Positions 24,895 to 32,583 of a DNA stretch of 51,118 bases are shown here, piece after piece. The first letter of the stretch is position 1. Every line of letters starts with the position of its first letter. The stretch covers positions 1-51,118 of the forward strand of contig JAJDAN010000084.1 in NCBI GenBank assembly GCA_029261855.1. The letters are read 5' to 3'. The position numbers were made by a program, and so were the translations under genes. The notes under the pieces were generated by a model. The model saw only the letters and a list, made by a program, of their open reading frames with translations, was not told where the DNA came from and did no database searches. The DNA comes from Deltaproteobacteria bacterium (GTDB lineage Bacteria; Myxococcota_A; UBA9160; UBA4427).

Positions 24895-26141
24895 GCTTCG
24901 ATCCGCTCTCGAGCCCGCTGGGGCGGCGGCTTCTTCTCGCCGCGCTCTACGTGTGCGAAGGGGCGCCGATCGGGTACCTCTGGACTGCGCTTCCCACCAA
25001 GCTGCGCGCCGCGGGCGTCCCCGTCGAAGAGATCGCGGTCCTGGGCGCCTTGCTGACGGTCCCCTGGACCTTCAAGTTCGTGTGGGCGCCCGCCGTCGAC
25101 GCGCTGCGATCGAAGCGATTCGGGCTGCGGCCGTGGATCGTCGGCGCACAGCTCGCGATGGCCTTGACGCTCCTGCCCCTGGCCCGGGACATCGGGCCCG
25201 CGGACCTGGCCTGGCTGACCCCGTTCCTGCTGGCGCACGCGTTCTTCGCGGCAACCCAGGACGTGGCGATCGACGCGCTCGCGGTCCGTCACCTCCCCCT
25301 GAGCGAGCGCGGTACGGCCACGGGCTGGATGCAGCTCGGCATGGTGCTCGGACGCGTGGCGTTCGGAGGCCTGGCCCTGTGGGCCGAGAAGAGCGTGGGC
25401 GCGGCTCCCGTCGTGTTCACGCTGGCGGCGCTGCTGGTGGCATCGGCCGCGTTGTCGATCAGCGCCCGGGATCACGCCGACGAAGGCGCCGGCGCGGTCT
25501 CACCGCACCGGCGCATCCTGGCCTCCGCACGACTGCTGCTCGACGCCTTGCGACGTCCGATGACGCTGCTGGGTCTTGCCCTCGCGACGCTCGCCGGTGC
25601 AGCGATGGAGACCGTCGCGGGACTCGCGGGCCCGATGCTCGTCGACCAGGGCATGGACTCCGCGAGCGTCGGGCGCTTCCTCGCGGCAGCCGGCGTCGTC
25701 GGCCTCGGCGGAGGATCCCTGGCGGGCGGACTGCTCGCGGACCGCGTCGCGCGGACCCGCGCGGTCGGCATCGGCGTCGCGTCCGTCGCCGGGCTCACGC
25801 TGGTACTGGCCGCCGGTCTCGACACCCTTGGCATCACGGCGGTCCTCGGCGTGCTCGGCCTCGGCTACTTCCTGTTCGGTGTCCTCACCGCGGCCACCTA
25901 CGCCCTGATGATGGACCTCACCGAGCCCAGGATCGGCGGCAGCCAGTTCAGTGCGTTCATGGGTGCCGTGAATCTCTGTTACGTCTGGTCCGTGGCGCTC
26001 GCCGGCCAGCTCGTGCCCAGGGTGGGCTATCCGGGCGCCCTGGCGTTCGCGGCCTGCGCCTCCCTGGTCGCGATCGGGCTGCTGCCCGCCATCCGGCGGC
26101 GACTCGAATCGAGACCCGGATTGCGGAGCCCCTTGGCCTGA
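24891..26141 (+). CDS. AmpG/SLC33-like MFS transporter
   Basis: A 416-residue, roughly 12-helix inner-membrane transporter. The segment A-A-T-Q-D-V-A-I-D-A-L-A-V matches the AmpG/acetyl-CoA transporter (PAT) signature, and the N-terminus Y-V-C-E-G-A-P-I-G-Y also fits that branch. AmpG imports muropeptides; relatives carry other solutes, so the substrate is open. Translation is coupled to the GNAT-nitrilase gene, suggesting that the transported compound is an amide or N-acylated molecule handled by it. The stop codon falls inside a 12-base tandem repeat. Confidence 0.8.
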   Translation: MSFDPLSSPLGRRLLLAALYVCEGAPIGYLWTALPTKLRAAGVPVEEIAVLGALLTVPWTFKFVWAPAVDALRSKRFGLRPWIVGAQLAMALTLLPLARDIGPADLAWLTPFLLAHAFFAATQDVAIDALAVRHLPLSERGTATGWMQLGMVLGRVAFGGLALWAEKSVGAAPVVFTLAALLVASAALSISARDHADEGAGAVSPHRRILASARLLLDALRRPMTLLGLALATLAGAAMETVAGLAGPMLVDQGMDSASVGRFLAAAGVVGLGGGSLAGGLLADRVARTRAVGIGVASVAGLTLVLAAGLDTLGITAVLGVLGLGYFLFGVLTAATYALMMDLTEPRIGGSQFSAFMGAVNLCYVWSVALAGQLVPRVGYPGALAFAACASLVAIGLLPAIRRRLESRPGLRSPLA

Positions 26142-26170
26142 ATCTCGGCCTGAATCTTGGCCTGATGATT
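26135..26170 (+). repeat. 12-base tandem repeat, about three copies
   Basis: GGCCTGAATCTC, GGCCTGAATCTT and GGCCTGATGATT follow head to tail. The first copy contains the stop codon of the transporter gene, so slippage here would change its C-terminus: each full unit carries an in-frame TGA. Confidence 0.8.
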
Positions 26171-26184
26171 TAGAAAGCATTTTG

Positions 26185-26213
26185 TTGACTTAATATCGAA
26201 CCCCGTCTAGCCT
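26185..26213 (+). promoter_or_regulatory. Putative sigma-70 promoter, possibly leaderless
   Basis: TTGACT and TAGCCT are separated by exactly 17 bases in a short AT-rich stretch that stands out in this G+C-rich DNA. The -10 ends only seven bases before the ATG at 26221 and there is no ribosome site, so a leaderless transcript is possible. Confidence 0.4.
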
Positions 26214-26220
26214 GCGGCCC

Positions 26221-27609
26221 ATGCTCTCCACGGGCCGACTGGCGCTCCTGGCAGGCAGCCTGCTGGCGGTGACGCTCCACGCGTTCGACGAACTCGCCGT
26301 GACCACCATGCTGCCGGTCATCGTCGACGAGCTCGGCGGGCGATCGCTCTACGGCGCGGTCTTCTTCTCCTACCTGCTGGCGAGCCTGGTCGGGCTCGTA
26401 ATCGGCGGCGGCGAGGCCGGGCGACACGGCCCGGCGATACCCTTCGCGCTCGGACTCGTCGTGTTCGGGGCAGGACTCGCCGTGGGCGCCCTGGCCCCGA
26501 ACATGGAGATCCTGGTCCTCGGTCGCGCATTCCAGGGTCTCGGAGGCGGAGTCGTGTCGGCGACGGTGTACGTGGTCATCAACCGCGGCTTCGACGACGA
26601 CGAACGCCCACGCGTGCTCGCCCTGCAGGCGTCGGCCTGGATCGTGCCGGCGCTGATCGCGCCGGCCGCCGCCGGCGCGCTTTCCACCTTCGCGTCCTGG
26701 CGCCTCGTGTTCGCCGCGCTGCTGCCCCTGGCCGGACTCGCGCTGGTGCTCGGATTGCCCTCCATGCGGCGACTCGGACCGGGCGGGGCGGAACGCAACC
26801 GACGCGAAGAGCTCATCGACGGCATCCGCCTGGCCGCGGGTCTCGGCGTCGCGCTCTTCGGCCTCGCGCGTCCCCCGGGCTTCCTCGAAGTCGCCATGGT
26901 CTTCGCCGGCTGCGCGCTCGCCCTACCCGCATTGCGCCGGGCGCTCCCGGTCGGCATCGCGTTCGCACGGCCGATCCTTCCGGCCGCCGTCGCGCTCAAG
27001 ATGTTGCTCGTCTTTGCGTTCTTTGGTGCCGAGGCGTTCGTTCCCCTGGCCCTGATCGAGATCCACGGACTGTCTCCGATGCACGCCGGCCTCGCTCTCA
27101 CGGGCGCTGCCCTCGGCTGGGCGCTCGGCGCACATCTGCAGGCCAGCTGGGTACAGCGCTTCGGAATGCGCGCACTCGGGACGATTGGCGCCGTCTGCGT
27201 GTTCGTCGCGATCGGCGCGATGGCGGCGGTTCTGCACCCCGACACCCCGACGGCAATCGCCTTCGCCGCCTGGACCCTCAGCGGACTGGGCATGGGCCTC
27301 GGCTACGTGACGGCGACGGCCACCGCCATGGCCCATACCCCGGAAGGCGCCGAGGGAAGCACTTCCACCGCCCTCGGCGTCGCGGACGCCGTGGCCATCA
27401 GCCTGGCCACCGGGCTCGGTGGTGCCGCCCTCTCAGCGGCGGACCGCGGCGGCGTTTCCACGGAGGTCCCCCTTGCCTGGGTGTGGGGAGGCATGGCGGT
27501 GGTGGCAATCCTGGCCGGACTCGTCGCGCGACGCCTCGAGCCGCGAGGCAGGGCACGCGAGGGAGAGCCGAGCGCAATCGGGTCGACCTCCTCGCTGCCA
27601 ACCGCCTGA
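26221..27609 (+). CDS. MFS transporter, drug:H+ antiporter type
   Basis: A 462-residue polytopic membrane protein with about 14 hydrophobic segments. The first helix contains D-E-L-A-V-T-T-M-L-P-V-I, and L-G-R-A-F-Q-G-L-G-G-G follows, corresponding to motif C/D features of DHA2-like multidrug exporters. An acidic residue within the first helix (F-D-E) is typical of proton-coupled efflux. The substrate cannot be predicted. It has its own promoter candidate and no ribosome site before the ATG. Confidence 0.78.
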   Translation: MLSTGRLALLAGSLLAVTLHAFDELAVTTMLPVIVDELGGRSLYGAVFFSYLLASLVGLVIGGGEAGRHGPAIPFALGLVVFGAGLAVGALAPNMEILVLGRAFQGLGGGVVSATVYVVINRGFDDDERPRVLALQASAWIVPALIAPAAAGALSTFASWRLVFAALLPLAGLALVLGLPSMRRLGPGGAERNRREELIDGIRLAAGLGVALFGLARPPGFLEVAMVFAGCALALPALRRALPVGIAFARPILPAAVALKMLLVFAFFGAEAFVPLALIEIHGLSPMHAGLALTGAALGWALGAHLQASWVQRFGMRALGTIGAVCVFVAIGAMAAVLHPDTPTAIAFAAWTLSGLGMGLGYVTATATAMAHTPEGAEGSTSTALGVADAVAISLATGLGGAALSAADRGGVSTEVPLAWVWGGMAVVAILAGLVARRLEPRGRAREGEPSAIGSTSSLPTA

Positions 27610-27637
27610 TCGACATCGCCAGCCCGAGGGCGGGCGG

Positions 27638-29548
27638 CTACGAGATCGCGTACGCCAGCGCGCCGGAGATCAGAACACCCGCGGTCTGCGCCAGGATGCC
27701 GGGCACGAGACTGAGAGAACGCTCGCGAACGACTGCCAGGGCGAGGCCCACGATGAACATCGCGCAGGCGATCACCGCGATGCCCTCGAGCCGCCCGGTG
27801 CCGAGGGGCGACAGGGTCCAGCGCGTCAGTCCGTCCAGCAACACGGTCGCGACCACCGCATAGCCGGCGGCAGACACACACGCGGCCCGGGACAGCAGCC
27901 AGGCGCCGCGGGGTCGCTGTACCGGGTAGTCCGCCACCAGCAGACCGTGGACGAGCCCGCGAAACCACAGCTCCATGGCGGCGAGCCCGAGAGCTCCCGC
28001 AGCGAGTGCGGCCAGAAGCTCGGACGCCTGCGCGCTCAGCCGCGGAAAGACCCAGGCGGCGACGGGCAAGGCGCCGAGCAGCAGGATCGGAGCCAGCCAC
28101 CAGCCACCCCCGTCGGCGGGCAGGCGCCAGCCAAACACCCAGGGCCGCTTCTTCGACGCCACGCGAACCAGCAGCGCTCCCGTCGCGAAGGCGACTCCCG
28201 CGCCGAGCGCCACGCGGAAAGCCGACGTCAACCCGGGCGAGAGCGTCGGCAGCGGCACCCATGAGGCGAGCGCGCTCGCAACCGGCCAGAAGACGAGGAA
28301 CGACGCGCCCAGCAGCAGGGAAGCGCCGACCTGCCTCACACGCGACCAACGCGTCGAGGTGCGGTAGGCGCGCGCCAGGGTTTCGAGCACCTCCTCGGCG
28401 CTCAGTGCCGTGCCCTGGGGCCGCGGCGAACCGCCGATATCTCGTGAGCCGCCCCACCGCTTGCCCGCGGGCCGCCCGTCCACCGCCGCATCGATGCGGT
28501 TGAGGAAGTCGTACGCGGGCTCGAGCTGCGGCCCGGCGACCGAGTTCACGCGCCGCAGCGTGTACTGACCGGGCTGGTTCTCGAGTGCGATGAGGCTGAG
28601 CTGATCCCCCCAACGCGCCTTCAGATGCTGCTCGACCTGATAGATGCCCGAACGGTCTCGGCAGGCCACGGCCACCCGCCGCGGCGCGACTTCGACATGG
28701 CCGTAGATCTCTTCGATGCGGGTGTAGTCCCCGAAGTCCTCACCTCGGTACACGAGGGCGTCGACCGCCCGCAACATCTCGATCGTGTAGGCGTGGACAT
28801 TCTTGCTGCCCCAGGATCCCGTCTGCTTCAGCCCGCGTTCGCGCGCCAGCAGGTCGTCGATGCGGAGCTGCGTCTGTTCCAGCAGCGCCGTCGGCAGACC
28901 GCAGAGCAGGGCCAGATCGTGACCGTTGGCGTCGATGGCGCCCTCGAGACGCAACAGCGGCAGCAGGACGTCTCGCGCTTCCGGGCGCAGCTCGCGCAGC
29001 CGCCGGTGATTCAACAGGCACCAGATCGCGAGCACCGTGTCCAGGTCCGGATCGTTGGCGTAGAGCGTCCAGTCCCCCTCGGAAAGCTCAAGGCCGCTCT
29101 GCACCATCAGTAGAGCCTGCTCACAGGTGGACAGCGTGAACAGCCGCTCGCAACCCGCGTGGTGATCGAGGTTGTAGAGGTCCCGGTCGTTGTCGATCAG
29201 CGGGCCGAAGTTGCCCGCGCCGTCCAACAGGATGACGCGTTCGCCGAGGGAGATGGCCTCGGACCGGGAGATCGACATCGACGGGTCGATGATGACGCGC
29301 AGGCGCGGCGCCTCCTCGCAGGAGAGGGAGCGAACACCGTCCTTGTCCCGAAGCGCGTAGCGCTCGGGAATCACCTGCAGCTTGCGCACAGCTGCGGTCG
29401 CCACCTGGGCAGGCAAAGAGGCCGGCTCCCGGGTCGAAGACCGGAAACCCGCCGGCTGGAGCGGGGGATCCGGCACGGACAGAGCTCTCCTGACTGGTCG
29501 CGGAACCCCGGCAGCGTGCGGTCGCGGCGCCCCGTTGGCAAGTGTCAT
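27638..29548 (-). CDS. DHH-like phosphoesterase domain fused to CPBP-like membrane domain
   Basis: A 636-residue protein. Residues about 80-370 form a soluble domain with N-L-D-H-H-A-G (Asp128-His-His) and A-N-D-P-D-L-D-T-V near 165, plus a later G-G-S-R motif, resembling DHH-family phosphodiesterases, though the order of motifs is not the usual one. After a linker, residues about 405-636 form roughly eight hydrophobic helices of the CPBP (Abi/CAAX-protease) type with M-E-L-W-F-R-G in place of E-E-x-x-x-R, and I-L-A-Q where the family has a catalytic His. The membrane half may therefore be non-proteolytic. GAGGAGAGGGGA directly precedes the chosen ATG; the frame is open up to 29704 but that extension lies in the promoter region. 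Confidence 0.6.
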   Translation of the reverse strand: MTLANGAPRPHAAGVPRPVRRALSVPDPPLQPAGFRSSTREPASLPAQVATAAVRKLQVIPERYALRDKDGVRSLSCEEAPRLRVIIDPSMSISRSEAISLGERVILLDGAGNFGPLIDNDRDLYNLDHHAGCERLFTLSTCEQALLMVQSGLELSEGDWTLYANDPDLDTVLAIWCLLNHRRLRELRPEARDVLLPLLRLEGAIDANGHDLALLCGLPTALLEQTQLRIDDLLARERGLKQTGSWGSKNVHAYTIEMLRAVDALVYRGEDFGDYTRIEEIYGHVEVAPRRVAVACRDRSGIYQVEQHLKARWGDQLSLIALENQPGQYTLRRVNSVAGPQLEPAYDFLNRIDAAVDGRPAGKRWGGSRDIGGSPRPQGTALSAEEVLETLARAYRTSTRWSRVRQVGASLLLGASFLVFWPVASALASWVPLPTLSPGLTSAFRVALGAGVAFATGALLVRVASKKRPWVFGWRLPADGGGWWLAPILLLGALPVAAWVFPRLSAQASELLAALAAGALGLAAMELWFRGLVHGLLVADYPVQRPRGAWLLSRAACVSAAGYAVVATVLLDGLTRWTLSPLGTGRLEGIAVIACAMFIVGLALAVVRERSLSLVPGILAQTAGVLISGALAYAIS

Positions 29549-29672
29549 TCCCCTCTCCTCTCGGCCCCTCCAGGGCCGAGTAGCCACTGGCGACTCGTTC
29601 CCGGCATCGGTGAGGCGTGCCCTGCCCACTTGTGATCCCGCGCACGGACTTGTATGAATATCCTTTATCGAT

Positions 29673-29738
29673 AATTCATTGAATTTCGAGGCTTGATCGT
29701 TCACACTCGACTTCTCGTTTACACCCCCTCGTTCACAT
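29673..29738. promoter_or_regulatory. AT-rich divergent control region with dyad and three direct repeats
   Basis: AATTC-ATT-GAATT at 29673-29685 is a perfect short dyad in an AT-rich stretch. Just downstream, TCGTTCACAC (29697-29706), TCGTTTACAC (29715-29724) and TCGTTCACAT (29729-29738) form three near-identical direct repeats. This lies between the divergent DHH-CPBP and amidohydrolase genes and may bind a regulator such as the TetR protein encoded two genes on. Confidence 0.45.
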
Positions 29739-29787
29739 CGGGGCCCCCGATCCGCGATCCATCCGATAGACCCACAAGGAGCAATCC

Positions 29788-30966
29788 ATGGCCGACCTCG
29801 GCTTCGAGGCCTTCGACGCAGACCACCACTACTACGAGGCCGAGGACGCGTTCACCCGGCACGTCGATCGGCGCATGCAATCGCGCTGCATGCAGTGGGC
29901 CGAGATCGGCGGCCGCAAGCGGCTGCTGGTCGCGGGCAAGGTCAACCGCTTCATCCCGAACCCAACCTTCGATCCGGTCGCCCAACCAGGCATCCTCGAC
30001 GAGTTCTTTCGCGGCCGGAACCCGAAGGGCGCGAGCGTCGCCGAGCTGTTCGGTCGCCTCGACCCGATCTCACCGGCCTATCGCGACCGCGACGCCCGGG
30101 TGAAGCAGATGCTCGAGCAGGGAATCGCCGGTGCGATGTTGTTTCCGACACTCGGTGTCGGCATGCAGGAGAGCCTGCGACACGATCCGGTGGCCGCGTG
30201 CGCAGCCTTCGAGGGCTTCAACAAGTGGCTCGAAGAAGACTGGGGCTTCCACTACCAGAACCGCATCTACGCGGCTCCCTACATCTCGCTGATGGACCCG
30301 GCCTGGGCCGAGCGGGAAGCCGAGCGGCTCATCGCCGCAGGCGCTCGGGTGCTGTCCATGGTGCCGGGCCCCGTTCCGCTGGGGGGTGACGCAAGCACTT
30401 CTCCCGGCGATGCGCGCTTCGACGGCTTCTGGAGCCGGGTTGCCGAGGCCGGCATCCCCGTCGCCTTCCACTCGGGCGACGCCGGCTACCGCCGCATCGC
30501 CGAGCAGTGGGGTGGCGACCGGGAGTTCCGCGCCTTCGCGTACAACTCGCTAACGGGCTGCCTGTCGTCCGAGCCGATCCACGACACCCTGGCCGCGCTG
30601 ATCTGCCACGGCGTGTTCGAGCGGCATCCGCGGGTGCGGGTCGCCACCATCGAATGCGGCAGTGCCTGGGCGCCGGACCTGATCCGTCGGCTGAAGAAGG
30701 CATACGGCCAGATGCCCATGGCCTTCCAGAAGGACCCGGTCGATCAGCTTCGCGACAACGTCTGGATCGCCCCCTACTACGAGGACGACATCGCCGGGCT
30801 GCGCGATCTGATCGGTGCAGAGAGCATTCTCTTCGGGTCCGACTTCCCCCACGCCGAGGGTCTCGCGGTCCCGACGGACTTCGTGAACGACCTCGACGGC
30901 TTCAGCAGCGCCGAGGTCCAGGCGATCATGCGGGACAACGGCAGCCAGCTCGTGCAGCCCATCTGA
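29788..30966 (+). CDS. Amidohydrolase-2 family metal-dependent hydrolase
   Basis: A 392-residue TIM-barrel protein of the amidohydrolase-2 (COG2159) group, which includes decarboxylases and hydratases of aromatic or cyclic acids. F-D-A-D-H-H-Y near residue 10 gives the N-terminal metal-binding region. V-A-F-H-S-G-D and the late L-F-G-S-D-F-P-H-A motif, with the catalytic Asp, are intact. A good ribosome site (AAGGAG) lies 7 bases upstream. It is followed after 9 bases by a TetR gene and then a second family member, a set often linked to degradation of steroids or aromatics, though no substrate can be read from sequence. Confidence 0.85.
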   Translation: MADLGFEAFDADHHYYEAEDAFTRHVDRRMQSRCMQWAEIGGRKRLLVAGKVNRFIPNPTFDPVAQPGILDEFFRGRNPKGASVAELFGRLDPISPAYRDRDARVKQMLEQGIAGAMLFPTLGVGMQESLRHDPVAACAAFEGFNKWLEEDWGFHYQNRIYAAPYISLMDPAWAEREAERLIAAGARVLSMVPGPVPLGGDASTSPGDARFDGFWSRVAEAGIPVAFHSGDAGYRRIAEQWGGDREFRAFAYNSLTGCLSSEPIHDTLAALICHGVFERHPRVRVATIECGSAWAPDLIRRLKKAYGQMPMAFQKDPVDQLRDNVWIAPYYEDDIAGLRDLIGAESILFGSDFPHAEGLAVPTDFVNDLDGFSSAEVQAIMRDNGSQLVQPI

Positions 30967-30975
30967 AGACGGCCC

Positions 30976-31611
30976 GTGACCGAGGCAACCCACGTGGAAG
31001 AAGGACCCGTCGCCGGCCGGCGGCAGGAGCAGAGCGAACGCCGCCGGCAGGCCATCCTCGCCGCGGCGCGGCGCTGCTTCGGGCGAGACGGCTACGCCGG
31101 AGCGACGGTCGCGGTCATCGCCGAGGAAGCCGGCGTCTCGAACGGCCTCCTCTATCAGTTCTTCCGCAACAAGGACCACCTGCTCGAAGTCGTCTTGAAG
31201 GACGTCGTCCGCGACTGGGTGCGGGCCCTCGTCCCGCGCGAGGACGAACGCGACCGGCCCTCGCTTGCCCTCGAACAGATGTTCCGGCGCTCGGTCTCCT
31301 TCTGCGCGACGAACCCCCTGCTACCCGCGCTGCTCTCGAGCGACCCCGGCCTGCAGCTGCAACGCATCACCTCGGCGAGCGCCGGGCGGCTGGAGGCGCA
31401 CCGCGCGCTGATCGCGGAGATCCTCGAACGGGGGATCACCCAGGGCGAGTTCCGGGCCGACCTCGACGTCGCTTCGTCCGCGGACCTCATCTGCCAGCTC
31501 AACTCCGACTATTCGCGCCGCGCCTATGCGGCCGACCCCGACTTCCCCGTGACTCCCGCGATCATCGACGCCGTCGTTCGCTTCATCCTCGACGGCGTCC
31601 GGGCGCGCTAG
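30976..31611 (+). CDS. TetR-family transcriptional regulator
   Basis: A 211-residue regulator. The N-terminal helix-turn-helix is clear from R-Q-A-I-L-A-A-A-R-R-C-F to N-G-L-L-Y-Q-F-F-R-N-K at residues about 24-64; the remainder is a helical ligand-binding domain with no obvious homology. The GTG start is nine bases after the amidohydrolase stop. It probably represses its own operon, perhaps through the repeats at 29673-29738, in response to a small hydrophobic ligand. Confidence 0.88.
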   Translation: MTEATHVEEGPVAGRRQEQSERRRQAILAAARRCFGRDGYAGATVAVIAEEAGVSNGLLYQFFRNKDHLLEVVLKDVVRDWVRALVPREDERDRPSLALEQMFRRSVSFCATNPLLPALLSSDPGLQLQRITSASAGRLEAHRALIAEILERGITQGEFRADLDVASSADLICQLNSDYSRRAYAADPDFPVTPAIIDAVVRFILDGVRAR

Positions 31612-31650
31612 TCGGCGCGTCCCTCGACTTCGAAGAACCAGGAGCCCTCC

Positions 31651-32517
31651 ATGCCCATGCCGACCGACATACCGATCATCGACCTGATGCTCGGCATCCC
31701 GAGCGAAGAGGCAAAGCGCAGCTACGACTTCATGCGACCCCTGTTCCGCGACGCCCAGAGCCTCGAGAGCTTCGACTTCCCCGTGGAGTACATGTTCAAG
31801 GACGTGCCGACCTTCTCGAGTCTCGGCGACCGCATCAAGTTCACCTTGCAGGAAATGGACAAGTACAACATCGAACAGGCCCTGATCGGTGTTTCCCTCA
31901 CGGACGAAGTCGCGCAACAGGCGCTGCGCGAGCATCCGGACCGCTTCCTCGCTTCCTGCGGAACCGACCCGAACCGGGGCATGGAGGACATCCGCGACAT
32001 CGTCCGCATGCACGAGCAGTTCGACATCAAGGCCGTCAGCGCGTTCCCGGCTGGATGCGTGCCCCAGGTACCCATCGACGACAAACGCTTCTACCCGGTC
32101 TACGCGAAGTGCGTCGAGCTCGACGTCCCGATCTTCTGCTGCGTCGGCGTCCCGGGGCCGCGCATCCCCATGGCCTGTCAGCATGTGGAACGCATCGACG
32201 AGGTGATGTGGTTCTTCCCGGACCTGAAGTTCGTCATGCGCCACGGTGCCGAGCCGTGGGAAGAGCTGGCCGTCAAGCTGATGCTCAAGTGGCCGAACCT
32301 CTACTACTCGACCAGCGCCTTCGCTCCCCGGTACTACCCGAAGGCGATCGTCGACTACGCCAACACCCGGGGCAGCGACAAGGTGCTCTACGCGGGCTAC
32401 TTCCCGATGGGCCTGTCGCTGGAGCGCATCATGCGGGACATGCCCGGTGTGCCGTTCCGGGACGCCGTGTGGCCGAAGTTCCTGCGCGAGAACGCCGTCG
32501 CGCTACTCGGCCTGTAG
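31651..32517 (+). CDS. Amidohydrolase-2 family protein lacking usual metal ligands
   Basis: A 288-residue relative of the protein at 29788-30966. The position of the N-terminal H-x-H reads I-I-D-L-M-L-G-I, without His. The late G-S-D-F-P is Y-A-G-Y-F-P, lacking the catalytic Asp. The central F-V-M-R-H-G-A-E-P-W keeps one His. The fold is therefore probably kept while standard metal chemistry is lost or altered, so it may be a partner subunit or a divergent enzyme. CAGGAG lies six bases before the ATG. It ends just before a hairpin shared with the convergent P450 gene. Confidence 0.78.
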   Translation: MPMPTDIPIIDLMLGIPSEEAKRSYDFMRPLFRDAQSLESFDFPVEYMFKDVPTFSSLGDRIKFTLQEMDKYNIEQALIGVSLTDEVAQQALREHPDRFLASCGTDPNRGMEDIRDIVRMHEQFDIKAVSAFPAGCVPQVPIDDKRFYPVYAKCVELDVPIFCCVGVPGPRIPMACQHVERIDEVMWFFPDLKFVMRHGAEPWEELAVKLMLKWPNLYYSTSAFAPRYYPKAIVDYANTRGSDKVLYAGYFPMGLSLERIMRDMPGVPFRDAVWPKFLRENAVALLGL

Positions 32518-32531
32518 TACGCGCTCGGAGC

Positions 32532-32554
32532 GTGCGCGGCAGAAGGCCGCGCAC
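32532..32554. terminator. Hairpin between convergent genes
   Basis: Perfect 9-bp arms GTGCGCGGC and GCCGCGCAC with loop AGAAG lie between the converging amidohydrolase and P450 genes. There is no T run on either side, so it would be a factor-assisted or bidirectional stop. Confidence 0.6.
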
Positions 32555-32583
32555 CCGCAGCAAGCCGGAACGGCTTCGGCCGG

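Noticed and set aside
27622-27635. Short GCCCG/CGGGC dyad between the MFS and DHH-CPBP genes
   Set aside because: Only five base pairs and no T run; too common in this G+C-rich DNA to call a terminator.
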